A stretch of 64,000 nt of DNA from CALMEC01 sp964531025. Its GTDB lineage: Bacteria; Actinomycetota; Thermoleophilia; Miltoncostaeales; Miltoncostaeaceae. Below, in pieces: positions 56,299-64,000 of this stretch; position 1 is the stretch's first letter, and every line of letters starts with the position of its first letter. A program made the translations under genes and the position numbers. The notes beneath the pieces are model-generated. The model did no database searches and was not told where the DNA came from. It was given only the letters and a program-made list of their open reading frames with translations. The stretch is taken from contig CAZHDY010000001.1 in the NCBI GenBank assembly GCA_964531025.1, positions 620,001-684,000 on the forward strand, given 5' to 3'.

Positions 56299-57154
56299 AG
56301 GAAATAGGACAAATGCCGTCGTCGCCCGTCTGCCCCGGACGGTCGGCGGTCGACGGTTACCGCGCGTCGGCGCAGCCGCCCGCCGCGTGGGCCTCGGCGT
56401 CCTGTCCTTCGGCATCCTGCTCGGTGCCTGGTGGCTCGTGGCCGCGCTCCAGATCTGGCCCGAGATGTTCGTACCTCGCCCCTCGGCCGTGTGGGCACGA
56501 TTCGTCGACTCGGTCACCATCCACGACGGCCAGAAGGGGCTCAGCGGCCACTACCTCTGGGATCACGTGTGGGCCAGCCTCTGGCGTCTGCTCCGCGGCG
56601 TCGGTCTCGCCGTCATCGCAGGCGTCGCGATCGGTGTGCTGCTCGCCATGGTGCGCCCCGTTCGAGTGATCGTCGAGCCGTGGGTCACCTTCGTGCGCTC
56701 ACTGCCACCGCTCGCGTACTTCAGCCTGCTGATCATCTGGTTCGGCATCGAGGACACCTCGAAGGTGTGGCTCCTCTTCCTCGCGGCCTTCCCCCCGGTC
56801 ACGCTCTCGGTGCTCGGTGCCATCGAGACGATCCCCGCCGACCGGCTCAACGGCGCCCGCGCACTCGGCGCTGACCGCTGGCAGGTCATCCGCCACGTGG
56901 TGCTGCCCTCCACCCTGCCAGAGCTGTTCACCGGGATCCGCCTCTCCCTCGGCTTCGCCTGGACCACGATCGTCGCCGCCGAGACGGTCGACGGCATCCC
57001 GGGCATCGGCGGGCTCGCCTGGTCCACCAAGAAATTCCAACAGACCGACGTCGCGGTGCTCTCGATCATCGTCATCGGCCTCACCGCGATCGCCACCGAC
57101 CTCGTCGTCAAGACGATCGAGCGACGCGTCGTGCCCTGGAAGGGCAGGACCTGA
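56291..57154 (+). CDS. ssuC: Sulfonate/taurine-type ABC transporter permease
   Basis: 287 residues with six hydrophobic helices. PEMFVPRPSAVWARFVDS and RSLPPLAYFSLLIIWFGIED are typical of SsuC/TauC. The EAA loop is ARALGADRWQVIRHVVLPST. It forms an importer with the binding protein at 57198 and ATPase at 58277. No ribosome binding site; a leaderless start next to the inverted repeat is likely. The substrate group (sulfonates) follows from the monooxygenase at the end of the operon. Confidence 0.88.
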   Translation: MQIGNRTNAVVARLPRTVGGRRLPRVGAAARRVGLGVLSFGILLGAWWLVAALQIWPEMFVPRPSAVWARFVDSVTIHDGQKGLSGHYLWDHVWASLWRLLRGVGLAVIAGVAIGVLLAMVRPVRVIVEPWVTFVRSLPPLAYFSLLIIWFGIEDTSKVWLLFLAAFPPVTLSVLGAIETIPADRLNGARALGADRWQVIRHVVLPSTLPELFTGIRLSLGFAWTTIVAAETVDGIPGIGGLAWSTKKFQQTDVAVLSIIVIGLTAIATDLVVKTIERRVVPWKGRT

Positions 57155-57197
57155 CGTACGGCGCACCCCGCGCCGCTTCCAACCACAAGGAGAACCC

Positions 57198-58277
57198 ATG
57201 TCCCACCTCATCCCCTCGTTCGCGCGGCGAATCACCGGACGCGCACGGCCGGCCACGTTCGTCGTGGCCCTCACCCTCGGACTCAGCGTCGGCCTCTCCG
57301 CCTGCGGTAGCGACTCCGACTCGGGTGCAGCCACGACGGGGACGGCGGCGGACACCGCACCGGCAAAGATCACGATCGGCTACCAGCTCATCCCGAACGG
57401 CGACCTCATCGTCAAGAACAAGAAGTGGCTGGAGGACGCACTGCCGAACACCACGATCGACTGGAAGCAGTTCGACTCGGGCGGTTCGGTGAACGAGGCG
57501 TTCGCGGCCGGCAGCCTCGACATCGGGCTGGCAGGTTCCAGCCCGGTCTCACGCGGCCTGTCGCAGGGCATCTCGTACCAGGTGCCGTGGATCCACGATG
57601 TCATCGGCAGCGCCGAGGCCCTGGTCGCGAAGAAGGGCATCACCTCCGTCGCCGACCTGACCGGGAAGAAGGTCGCGGTACCCCTGGCCTCCACGACCCA
57701 CTACACACTGCTGGCCGCGCTGCGTGACGCCGGCGTCGATCCCGCCAAGGTGGAGATCGTCGATGCCGAGCCGGCGGACATCGTCGCGGCGTGGAAGCGC
57801 GGCGACATCGATGCCGCATACGTGTGGAACCCCTCACTGGCGACACTGAAGGCCGACGGCGGAACCGTCATCACCGACAGCGCCGAGCAGGCCAAGGCCG
57901 GGCACACTACCTACGATCTTGCGGTCGTTTCGACACGTTTCGCCGCCGAGCATCCGGCCGCGGTGAGGACGTGGGTGGCCCAGCAGGACCGGGCCGTGAA
58001 GCTTTTCCGCAGTGACCCGGACGACGCCTCAGCCGCCATCGCAGCCGAGCTGAACCTGAAGCCGGCCGAGGCACTCGCACAGGCGAAGGACCTGGTCTTC
58101 CTGACGGCCGAGGAGCAGGCCGGCGCCGACTACCTCGGCGGCACCGTCGGAAAGGATCTCTTCACGACCGCCACCTTCAACAAGGATGTCGGCGAGCTGA
58201 CGGAGGTGAAGGACGAGAGTCACTACGCCGGAGCCGTTGTGGCCACCTTCGCAGCCGCGGTGGCCGGCACGAAATAG
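57198..58277 (+). CDS. Sulfonate/taurine ABC transporter substrate-binding lipoprotein
   Basis: 359 residues with AAGGAG 5 nt before the ATG. Lipobox GLSACG near residue 35. KITIGYQLIPNGDLIVKNKK and DWKQFDSGGSVNEAFAAGSL followed by DIGLAGSSPVSRGLSQG match TauA/SsuA. DLTGKKVAVPLASTTHYTLL forms the hinge-side pocket. Closer in pattern to taurine-binding TauA than to SsuA, so taurine or a similar aliphatic sulfonate is the likely ligand. Confidence 0.88.
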   Translation: MSHLIPSFARRITGRARPATFVVALTLGLSVGLSACGSDSDSGAATTGTAADTAPAKITIGYQLIPNGDLIVKNKKWLEDALPNTTIDWKQFDSGGSVNEAFAAGSLDIGLAGSSPVSRGLSQGISYQVPWIHDVIGSAEALVAKKGITSVADLTGKKVAVPLASTTHYTLLAALRDAGVDPAKVEIVDAEPADIVAAWKRGDIDAAYVWNPSLATLKADGGTVITDSAEQAKAGHTTYDLAVVSTRFAAEHPAAVRTWVAQQDRAVKLFRSDPDDASAAIAAELNLKPAEALAQAKDLVFLTAEEQAGADYLGGTVGKDLFTTATFNKDVGELTEVKDESHYAGAVVATFAAAVAGTK

Positions 58278-59104
58278 TGGCGAGCCCGACGACAGCCACG
58301 CCCTCCGCGCACCCCGCGGAGGGCCCTCGGCCCGCAGGCGGCCATCACGTCACGATCGAGGGTGTTCGGCAGCGGTTCACATCGCAGGGCGGGCAGGTGG
58401 TCGATGCCCTCGGCCCGGTGGATCTCGAGATCGCACCGGGCGAGTTCGTCGCGATCGTCGGCCCGTCCGGCTGCGGCAAGACCACCCTGCTTCGGCTCGT
58501 GGCGGGGTTCATGCATCCCACCGAAGGTGCGGTGTCCGTGGGCGGGCTCCCTGTTGACGGACCCTCACCCCAGCGCGGGGTGGTCTTCCAGCAGCCCAAC
58601 CTCTACCCCTGGCTGTCGGTTCGCGAGAACGTCGCGTTCGGCCCGCGGGTCCGGGGGATCCGACGCGACGAGCGACGGGCAATCGCCGACCGCTACCTCG
58701 CAATGGTCGGATTGGCCGAGTTCGCCGACGCGGCACCGTATGAGCTCTCGGGTGGTATGCGCCAGCGATGCCAGATCGCGTCGGTGCTGGCGAACGAGCC
58801 TCCCATCCTGCTGCTGGACGAACCGTTCGGCGCACTGGACGCCCTGACCCGCGATCGCCTCCAGGACCGGCTCCACGCCATCTGGCGCGCATCGACCGGC
58901 ACGACGGCCCTCTTCGTGACCCACAACGTTGAGGAAGCCGTCTACCTCGGCACCCGCGTCCTGGTGATGAGCCCGCGCCCCGGTCGCATCGTGCTCGACG
59001 AGCCCGTCCCCTTCGATCCGGAGACGCGCCGTCCGTCCCTGCGCACCACACCCGAGTTCGCGGCGATGCGCGAACGCATCGCCGCCACCATCCACGCCGG
59101 CTGA
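58277..59104 (+). CDS. ssuB: Sulfonate/taurine ABC transporter ATP-binding protein
   Basis: 275 residues from a GTG that shares one base with the previous stop. Walker A GPSGCGKTT, Q-loop VVFQQPNLYPWLSV, signature LSGGMRQRCQIASVL (an unusual Cys), Walker B ILLLDEPFGALD, and H-loop FVTHNVEEA. The Pro-rich N-terminus before GVRQRFTSQGGQVVDAL is longer than usual. It energises the importer. Confidence 0.93.
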   Translation: MASPTTATPSAHPAEGPRPAGGHHVTIEGVRQRFTSQGGQVVDALGPVDLEIAPGEFVAIVGPSGCGKTTLLRLVAGFMHPTEGAVSVGGLPVDGPSPQRGVVFQQPNLYPWLSVRENVAFGPRVRGIRRDERRAIADRYLAMVGLAEFADAAPYELSGGMRQRCQIASVLANEPPILLLDEPFGALDALTRDRLQDRLHAIWRASTGTTALFVTHNVEEAVYLGTRVLVMSPRPGRIVLDEPVPFDPETRRPSLRTTPEFAAMRERIAATIHAG

Positions 59105-59116
59105 CCAGGAGATCCC

Positions 59117-60265
59117 GTGTCCGTCACATTGCATTGGTTCCTCCCCACGGCCGGAGATTCCGGGCTCAACGTCGGCCTCGGCGGAGCGACCGGCGTCACC
59201 GGTCTCCGTGCCGACGAGTCACGCGGAGAGCGGCGCCCCGAGATCGCATACCTGGCGCAGATCGCCGGGGCGGCGGAGCGCCTCGGCTTCGTGGGGGCGC
59301 TCACCCCCGCCAGCTCGTGGTGCGAGGACGCCTGGGTGGTCGCGTCGGCGCTGGCGCCACTCACCCGCCGCTTCCGGTTCCTCGTCGCCTTTCGCCCCGG
59401 GCTGATGTCCCCGACCCTGGCAACCCAGATGGCCGCGACGTTCCAGCGGGTATCGGGGGGACGGCTGATGCTGAACGTCGTGGTCGGCGGAGAGGACGAG
59501 GAGCAGGCCCGCTTCGGCGACTTCCTCGGCAAGGCCGACCGCTACGCACGCGCCGATGAGTTCCTCTCGGTCGTCCGCGGCACGTGGGACGGCGGGCCGT
59601 TCGACTTCGCCGGAGACCATCTCTCGGTGGAGGGCGCCCAGGTCGTACCGGCACAGCCGTTTCCGCGCGTGTACCTCGGAGGTTCGTCCCGGGGGGCGAT
59701 GGAGGTCGCCGCGCGCCACGCCGACGTCTACCTCACCTGGGGCGAACCACCCGACCAGGTGGCGGAGAAGATCGCCCGGGCACGGGAGGCGGCCGACCGG
59801 GAGGAGCGGGAACTCAGCTTCGGCATCCGCCTGCACGTCATCGCCCGTGACACCTCGGACGAGGCCTGGGACGAGACCGAGAGGATCCTCGCCGGTCTCG
59901 ACCCGTCGGTCGTCGCCGAGCGTCAGGACGAGATGCGCGCCTCGCAGTCGGAGGGGCAACGACGGATGACCGATCTGCACGGCGGTGACCCGTCCCGACT
60001 GTTGGTCGCACCGAATCTCTGGGCCGGCATCGGTCTGGTGCGGGCGGGTGCGGGGACGGCCCTCGTGGGAAGCCACGCGGAGGTCGCCGACCGCATCGCC
60101 GAGTATCACGGACTGGGCATCGACGAGTTCATCCTCTCCGGGTATCCGCACCTGGAGGAGGTCTACCGTGTCGGGGAGGGAGTGATCCCGGTGCTGCGTG
60201 AGCGCGGACTGCTCACCGACCCACGGGCCGAGGCACCCGCCGAGTCCCCGGTCCCGGTGGTCTGA
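59117..60265 (+). CDS. ssuD: FMNH2-dependent alkanesulfonate monooxygenase
   Basis: 382 residues from a GTG with AGGAGA upstream. LHWFLPTAGD opens the TIM barrel. PASSWCEDAWVVASAL contains Cys69, equivalent to the active-site Cys of E. coli SsuD. RPGLMSPTLATQMAATFQRV and GGRLMLNVVVGGEDEEQ are family blocks, and GSHAEVADRIAEYHGLGIDE the C-terminal signature. It splits sulfonates into aldehyde and sulfite using reduced flavin. The usual flavin reductase SsuE is not in this operon. It likely works under sulfur limitation. Confidence 0.93.
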   Translation: MSVTLHWFLPTAGDSGLNVGLGGATGVTGLRADESRGERRPEIAYLAQIAGAAERLGFVGALTPASSWCEDAWVVASALAPLTRRFRFLVAFRPGLMSPTLATQMAATFQRVSGGRLMLNVVVGGEDEEQARFGDFLGKADRYARADEFLSVVRGTWDGGPFDFAGDHLSVEGAQVVPAQPFPRVYLGGSSRGAMEVAARHADVYLTWGEPPDQVAEKIARAREAADREERELSFGIRLHVIARDTSDEAWDETERILAGLDPSVVAERQDEMRASQSEGQRRMTDLHGGDPSRLLVAPNLWAGIGLVRAGAGTALVGSHAEVADRIAEYHGLGIDEFILSGYPHLEEVYRVGEGVIPVLRERGLLTDPRAEAPAESPVPVV

Positions 60266-60333
60266 CACCCGTCCCGGCGTAGGGTCGATCGGCGGTGGCA
60301 TCGACCGACCGGCTCGCGGTCACCGAACCCGGA

Positions 60334-60828
60334 TCAGCCGGGTAGCACCGCCTCGATCGCTGCGATGACGCGATCGTCCTCCGGATCCGTCGGCGGTGCG
60401 AAACGCGCGGTGACCGCCCCGTCGGGAGCGACGACGAACTTCTCGAAGTTCCAGCGGATGTCACCGCTGTGACCCTCGTCGTCCGGAGCACCGACCAGTT
60501 CCCGGTACAGGGCATGGCGGGTCTCGCCGTTCACGTCGATCTTCTCGGTCATCGGGAAGGTGACGCCGTACGACGAGGAGCAGAACGCCGCGATCTCCTC
60601 CGGACTGCCCGGCTCCTGTTCCATGAACTGGTTGCACGGCACACCGATCACCGTGAGTCCTCGGGGCGCATACCGCCGGTGGAGTCGTTCCAGGCCGGCG
60701 TACTGAGGCGTCAGACCGCATCGGGAGGCGACGTTGACGATGACGAGAGCACGGCCACGGTACCGGTCGAGGTCGGCGGCCCCACCCGCCAGGGTGTCGA
60801 TCGCGATGTCGAAGACGGTCACCCGCAC
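60334..60828 (-). CDS. Glutathione peroxidase-family thiol peroxidase
   Basis: 164 residues from a GTG at 60828. VNVASRCGLTPQY contains the peroxidatic Cys37. VPCNQFMEQEPG brings Cys65 and Gln67, and WNFEKFVVAPDG the catalytic Trp. The second Cys (about 65) allows thioredoxin-linked turnover, which is usual for bacterial GPx proteins without glutathione. It reduces peroxides or lipid hydroperoxides. Convergent with the sulfonate operon. Confidence 0.93.
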   Translation of the reverse strand: MRVTVFDIAIDTLAGGAADLDRYRGRALVIVNVASRCGLTPQYAGLERLHRRYAPRGLTVIGVPCNQFMEQEPGSPEEIAAFCSSSYGVTFPMTEKIDVNGETRHALYRELVGAPDDEGHSGDIRWNFEKFVVAPDGAVTARFAPPTDPEDDRVIAAIEAVLPG

Positions 60829-60957
60829 CCCCGGTCCGATTACCGGACGACCCTACACCGGGTGCGAATGCACGCCGTCATACACTCCCGGCGCGCCCCG
60901 CCGGCCGGGAGGGTGGTCCGTCGACCGATGAGCCACCGGCCGACGGACCATCACGCC

Positions 60958-61485
60958 CTACTTCCGGCCGAGCAGGCCTCCGAGGCCACCCAGCATGTCG
61001 AGGATCCCGCCACCGCCCGACTTGCCGCCGACGAGGCCACCGAGGATGTCCGTGATCCCGCCACCGCCCGATCCGCCGGAACCCGAGCCCTTGCTCATCT
61101 GCTTGGCAAGGTAGCCCATGACGATGGGGGCCAGGAGCGGAAGCAGCTTGGTGATCATCTTGCTGTCGAGGCCACCGATACCGCCCAGCTGCTGGGTCAC
61201 CTGATTGCTGTTGTCACCGAAGACGTGCTGGACGATCTTCCCGCCGTCCTCCGTGTCGATGCCGTCGATGTCGACGCCACCGTCGAGGATCGCGCCGTCG
61301 TGCTTCTGCAGCGCGTTCTCGAGCGACTGGGCGCCACTCTCGTCCTGCGCATTCGCCTCCATGCCTCCGAGGAGTGCCGGGACCGCCGCTTCGACGGCGG
61401 TACGTGCGGTCGCATCGTCGACGCCGAGCTGCTGCGCGATGCGGTCGATCGGGAGTCCCGCAATCAGATCGTTAAGGTCAGCCAT
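60958..61485 (-). CDS. DUF937 family protein with Gly-rich tail
   Basis: 175 residues from the ATG at 61485 with GGAG upstream. DLIAGLPIDRIAQQLGVDDA and TARTAVEAAVPALLGGMEAN are the DUF937 start, with tandem helical repeats. ILDGGVDIDGIDTEDGGKIV and GDNSNQVTQQLGGIGGLDSK follow. The tail is Gly/Ser-rich with LGGL repeats, likely flexible. The function of the family is not settled. It stands alone. Confidence 0.85.
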   Translation of the reverse strand: MADLNDLIAGLPIDRIAQQLGVDDATARTAVEAAVPALLGGMEANAQDESGAQSLENALQKHDGAILDGGVDIDGIDTEDGGKIVQHVFGDNSNQVTQQLGGIGGLDSKMITKLLPLLAPIVMGYLAKQMSKGSGSGGSGGGGITDILGGLVGGKSGGGGILDMLGGLGGLLGRK

Positions 61486-61689
61486 CTCATCTCCATGACG
61501 CGTGTGGGTGATCGGGCCCGCGTTCGCGCCGCGTCCGCCCGGCCGGTGTTCAGTCGTCATCCTTGCTGACCGCGTCTCCGCCGTCCAGCATCGACGGACG
61601 AAAATCGCGCATCCTGCAAGCACATGTCCGGCCGGCCGGCGCCGATCGCATGGGCATCACGTCTCCCGGCGATCCGATGCCATCCGTGA

Positions 61690-63063
61690 TCATCTCGCCG
61701 AGAGATCGGTGTTCCCACCCGGGAAAGCAACGGCGAAGGTCGCCCCACCGTGATCGTTGTGTGGCTCGACCACCACCACGTCACCTCCGCAGCTGCGCGC
61801 CACCCGTCGCGCGAGTGCCAGGCCGAGACCGGATCCCCCGGTGCCGCTCCAGCCGGGGTCGAAGAGCACGCCGACCCGATCCTCGGGTATCCCCGGTCCG
61901 CGGTCGGCGACCAGGATCTCCACGCTCCGTCCCTTCATGCGTGCATCGACCGTTACCTGGTCCGATACCGCCAGAGCGTTCTCGAGGACCGGATCCAGGG
62001 CGCGCACGACGAGCGTCCGCGGGACATCCATCCACATGGTCGCCGGAAGATCGAGGGTCAGCCGATCCCCGAACGCGGGCCGGTTTCGGAGCTCGTCGGC
62101 CAGATCACCGAGATCGGTCCGATCGGCATGCGTGCCCGTGGCATCCCGGCGGGCGATATCGAGAAGGATGCTGATCGTGGTCGACATGGACGTACTGGTG
62201 TCCTGGATGAGCCGGACATCGGCCTCCATCTGATCATCGAGATCGTCGCGGAGCGCCAGGAGGTCGGCGGCCCCGCGGATGGTGGTCAACGGCGTCCGCA
62301 GCTCGTGGGCCAGTTCGGACGTGAGGCGTTGTTCGGCGCGGATAGCGGAGGCCACCTTGTCCAGAAGACCGTCCAGCGTGTTGCCGAGTGCACGGATCTC
62401 GTTCGTCGGCGGCCCCAGGGAGAACCGGCGTTCGAGATCGCGTTCGCTCCACTCGTCGGCCGTGCGTGACATCTCCCGGACCGGACTCAACACGCGCTTG
62501 CTGATCCATGCGGCGGAACCCGCGGCCATCAGGATGAGCAGGGCGGCGGCGATGACGGACACGATCAGGGCCGCCCGCTCGTCGCGCTCGTAGGGACCGA
62601 GCGGTTCGGTGATGATGACGACGCCGCGAGCCCCCGATTCCGTCGTGAACGGCGTCGCCATGATCTCGAAGTGCTCGCCGCCCTCCTCCGTCCGAACGGA
62701 GTCGGATCGCGAGAGATCGTCGAAGATCTCCTCCATCGACGGTGGTACGGAGCCGGCCACGCGCGTTCCCGACCCGTCGTAGATCGCGACACCCGGGTCG
62801 AGTCGCGTCCGCGGCACCGTGAGTGCTTCACCGGACGACGTGGCGCCGATCGCCGCGATGAGCGCGTCCGCTCGATCATTGAGAACACGCTGCGTCACGG
62901 TCTCGGCGGTGCCGGCGAGGGAGATCTGGACCACCACGACGAGGCCCGCGGCGACGATGCTCGCGAGGACGGCCGTGATGGCGACGAGCTGGGCGCGCAG
63001 GCTGAGACGATCACGAAGATCGACGGCCCGCCGACGCAGGGACGAGAGAACGCGCCGAACCAC
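61690..63063 (-). CDS. Two-component sensor histidine kinase
   Basis: 457 residues. Two membrane helices (about 27-48 and 165-187) flank an outside sensor domain of about 115 residues. HAMP follows (about 188-240). SELAHELRTPLTTI contains His253. ALDPVLENALAVSD, ADRGPGIPEDR and GTGGSGLGLALARRV are the ATP-binding boxes. It starts 3 nt after the response regulator stop. Signal unknown. The sensor domain is not related in sequence to the kinase at 47280. Confidence 0.92.
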   Translation of the reverse strand: MVRRVLSSLRRRAVDLRDRLSLRAQLVAITAVLASIVAAGLVVVVQISLAGTAETVTQRVLNDRADALIAAIGATSSGEALTVPRTRLDPGVAIYDGSGTRVAGSVPPSMEEIFDDLSRSDSVRTEEGGEHFEIMATPFTTESGARGVVIITEPLGPYERDERAALIVSVIAAALLILMAAGSAAWISKRVLSPVREMSRTADEWSERDLERRFSLGPPTNEIRALGNTLDGLLDKVASAIRAEQRLTSELAHELRTPLTTIRGAADLLALRDDLDDQMEADVRLIQDTSTSMSTTISILLDIARRDATGTHADRTDLGDLADELRNRPAFGDRLTLDLPATMWMDVPRTLVVRALDPVLENALAVSDQVTVDARMKGRSVEILVADRGPGIPEDRVGVLFDPGWSGTGGSGLGLALARRVARSCGGDVVVVEPHNDHGGATFAVAFPGGNTDLSAR

Positions 63064-63066
63064 CGA

Positions 63067-63750
63067 CTATTCCGAGCCCTCGCGTCGCGTCACCGTGAAG
63101 CCCACCCCGCGGACCGTCTCGATCCCGGTCGGCGAGTCGATCGACTCCAGCTTGGCCCGAAGCCGTCGGATGAACGAGTCGACGGTGTTGGCGCTGACCA
63201 CGGCACCGTCGGGCCACGCCGCCGCGATCACGCTTCGGCGGCGCACGACCTCGTCCGGCCGGGCGGTGATGGCCGCGAGCATCCGGAACTCCGTCGGGCT
63301 GAGGCGTACCTCCCCGGTCGCCGTCCGTGCGGCGTGCGACGTCGGATCGAGTGTGAGCCCCGCCACGGTGATCTCAGTGGACGGACCGCGGCGCGCCAGG
63401 ACCTCCACGCGCGCCAGCAGAACCTTGAGATCGAAGGGTTTGGTCACGTAGTCGTCGGCACCCGCCGCAAAACCCGCAAGGTGATCGTGCGTGGCATCGA
63501 ATGCCGTGAGGAAGAGGACCGGAGCGCGCTGTCCCGCCGACTTGAGCGCCTGGACGACATCGCGTCCGTCCGCATCGGGGAGACCGATGTCCATCACGAT
63601 CACGCCGATGTTGCTGTCGGGGCTGAACTGCTTCAGGGCCTCGCGCCCGTCGTGTGCCACCACGACATCGTAGCCGGCCTGTCTCAGGCCACGGACGAGG
63701 ATCTCGCGAATCGCCTCCTGATCCTCACAGATACCGATCGTCAGCTCCAA
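63067..63750 (-). CDS. OmpR-family response regulator
   Basis: 227 residues from a TTG at 63750. Receiver: Glu9-Asp10 (ICEDQEAIRE), phospho-acceptor Asp54 (VIVMDIGLPDADG), Lys104 (VTKPF). The C-terminal winged helix has RLSPTEFRMLAAITARPDEV and NTVDSFIRRLRAKLES, ending GIETVRGVGFTVTRREG. Together with the kinase at 61690 it forms a complete two-component system. The TTG start and weak GGGGCAGG upstream suggest modest translation. Confidence 0.94.
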   Translation of the reverse strand: MELTIGICEDQEAIREILVRGLRQAGYDVVVAHDGREALKQFSPDSNIGVIVMDIGLPDADGRDVVQALKSAGQRAPVLFLTAFDATHDHLAGFAAGADDYVTKPFDLKVLLARVEVLARRGPSTEITVAGLTLDPTSHAARTATGEVRLSPTEFRMLAAITARPDEVVRRRSVIAAAWPDGAVVSANTVDSFIRRLRAKLESIDSPTGIETVRGVGFTVTRREGSE

Positions 63751-64000
63751 GCCTGCCCCTTCGTTCGACGCTCATGGCGAGCCGACACGGAGGATCGCCA
63801 CGAGAACCTGCCGACAACCTTGACACCATCGACGCCGGCTCGCATGCGGACGTGCCATGCCCCCAACCGGCGTACGACGAAGTCCCACGGACGCGGACCC
63901 ATCGGCACCGACGCCCGCCGCCGGCTCTGTGCCCGCCCCGCGCCTGTCGGAGCAGGGTGGGCGACGGTCAGGTTCTTTACATGTCGGCGTTCCTACGTTC

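Noticed and set aside
1..64000. CRISPR array, prophage or integrated element
   Set aside because: No regularly spaced short repeats, integrase, phage structural genes or tRNA attachment sites were seen.

Overview
The window is high-GC bacterial DNA with dense, often overlapping genes (ATGA/GTGA junctions), frequent GTG/TTG starts, TadE-like and L,D-transpeptidase proteins, a CsoR-CopZ-CopA copper cluster and 'anchored-repeat' surface proteins. This points to an actinobacterium; a deep lineage such as Thermoleophilia/Solirubrobacterales is my guess, not a demonstrated placement. I see no tRNA, rRNA, prophage or CRISPR array.

Layout. 1-1.7 kb: a gene cut by the window edge and a nitronate-monooxygenase-like flavoprotein. 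1.7-14.5 kb: a zinc (or related metal) acquisition region. It holds an anchored-repeat ABC transporter with two surface proteins, a FeoB-like transporter with a flavin oxidoreductase, a Fur-family regulator, a second anchored-repeat protein and a His-rich secreted HAF-repeat protein. Four Fur/Zur-like operators sit in front of the four transcription units, so the whole region looks like one regulon. 14.5-17.2 kb: a type II restriction-modification pair. 17.3-19.3 kb: a fluoride operon (fluoride-type riboswitch, small ORF, universal stress protein, two CrcB/Fluc subunits), followed by a histidine phosphatase. 20-24.5 kb: gap-pgk-tpiA-gpmI. 24.5-28.7 kb: secreted nuclease, Excalibur protein, metzincin-like protease, membrane protein. 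28.9-32.9 kb: uvrC-rapZ-yvcK without the usual whiA. 33-37.2 kb: a secreted propeller protein and a TadE-like / VanY-lytic transglycosylase locus. 37.5-41.4 kb: thrS, a kinase-like protein and a small coupled operon. 41.4-45.8 kb: ABC exporter, dodecin, fluoroacetate-dehalogenase-like hydrolase, cell-wall amidase, HU. 46.4-50.3 kb: PepSY-like protein with a two-component system, and an NrtR-like NUDIX regulator. 51.5-55.3 kb: copper resistance operon. 55.4-60.3 kb: L,D-transpeptidase and a sulfonate uptake/desulfonation operon. 60.3-63.8 kb: GPx-like peroxidase, DUF937 protein, second two-component system.

Two things stand out. First, a dispersed 170-200 bp palindromic repeat with CTAGATGG/CCATCTAG ends occurs in three full copies. 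Each supplies the TAG stop codon of an adjacent gene, and decayed remnants lie elsewhere, one at the 5' end of an ABC transporter gene. Second, a Zur-like regulon unites the anchored-repeat ABC system, a FeoB-like transporter, a Cys-tailed oxidoreductase and a secreted protein with two HxxHxH histidine triads. Fluoride handling appears twice, as export under a riboswitch and as a hydrolase with the fluoroacetate dehalogenase residue set.
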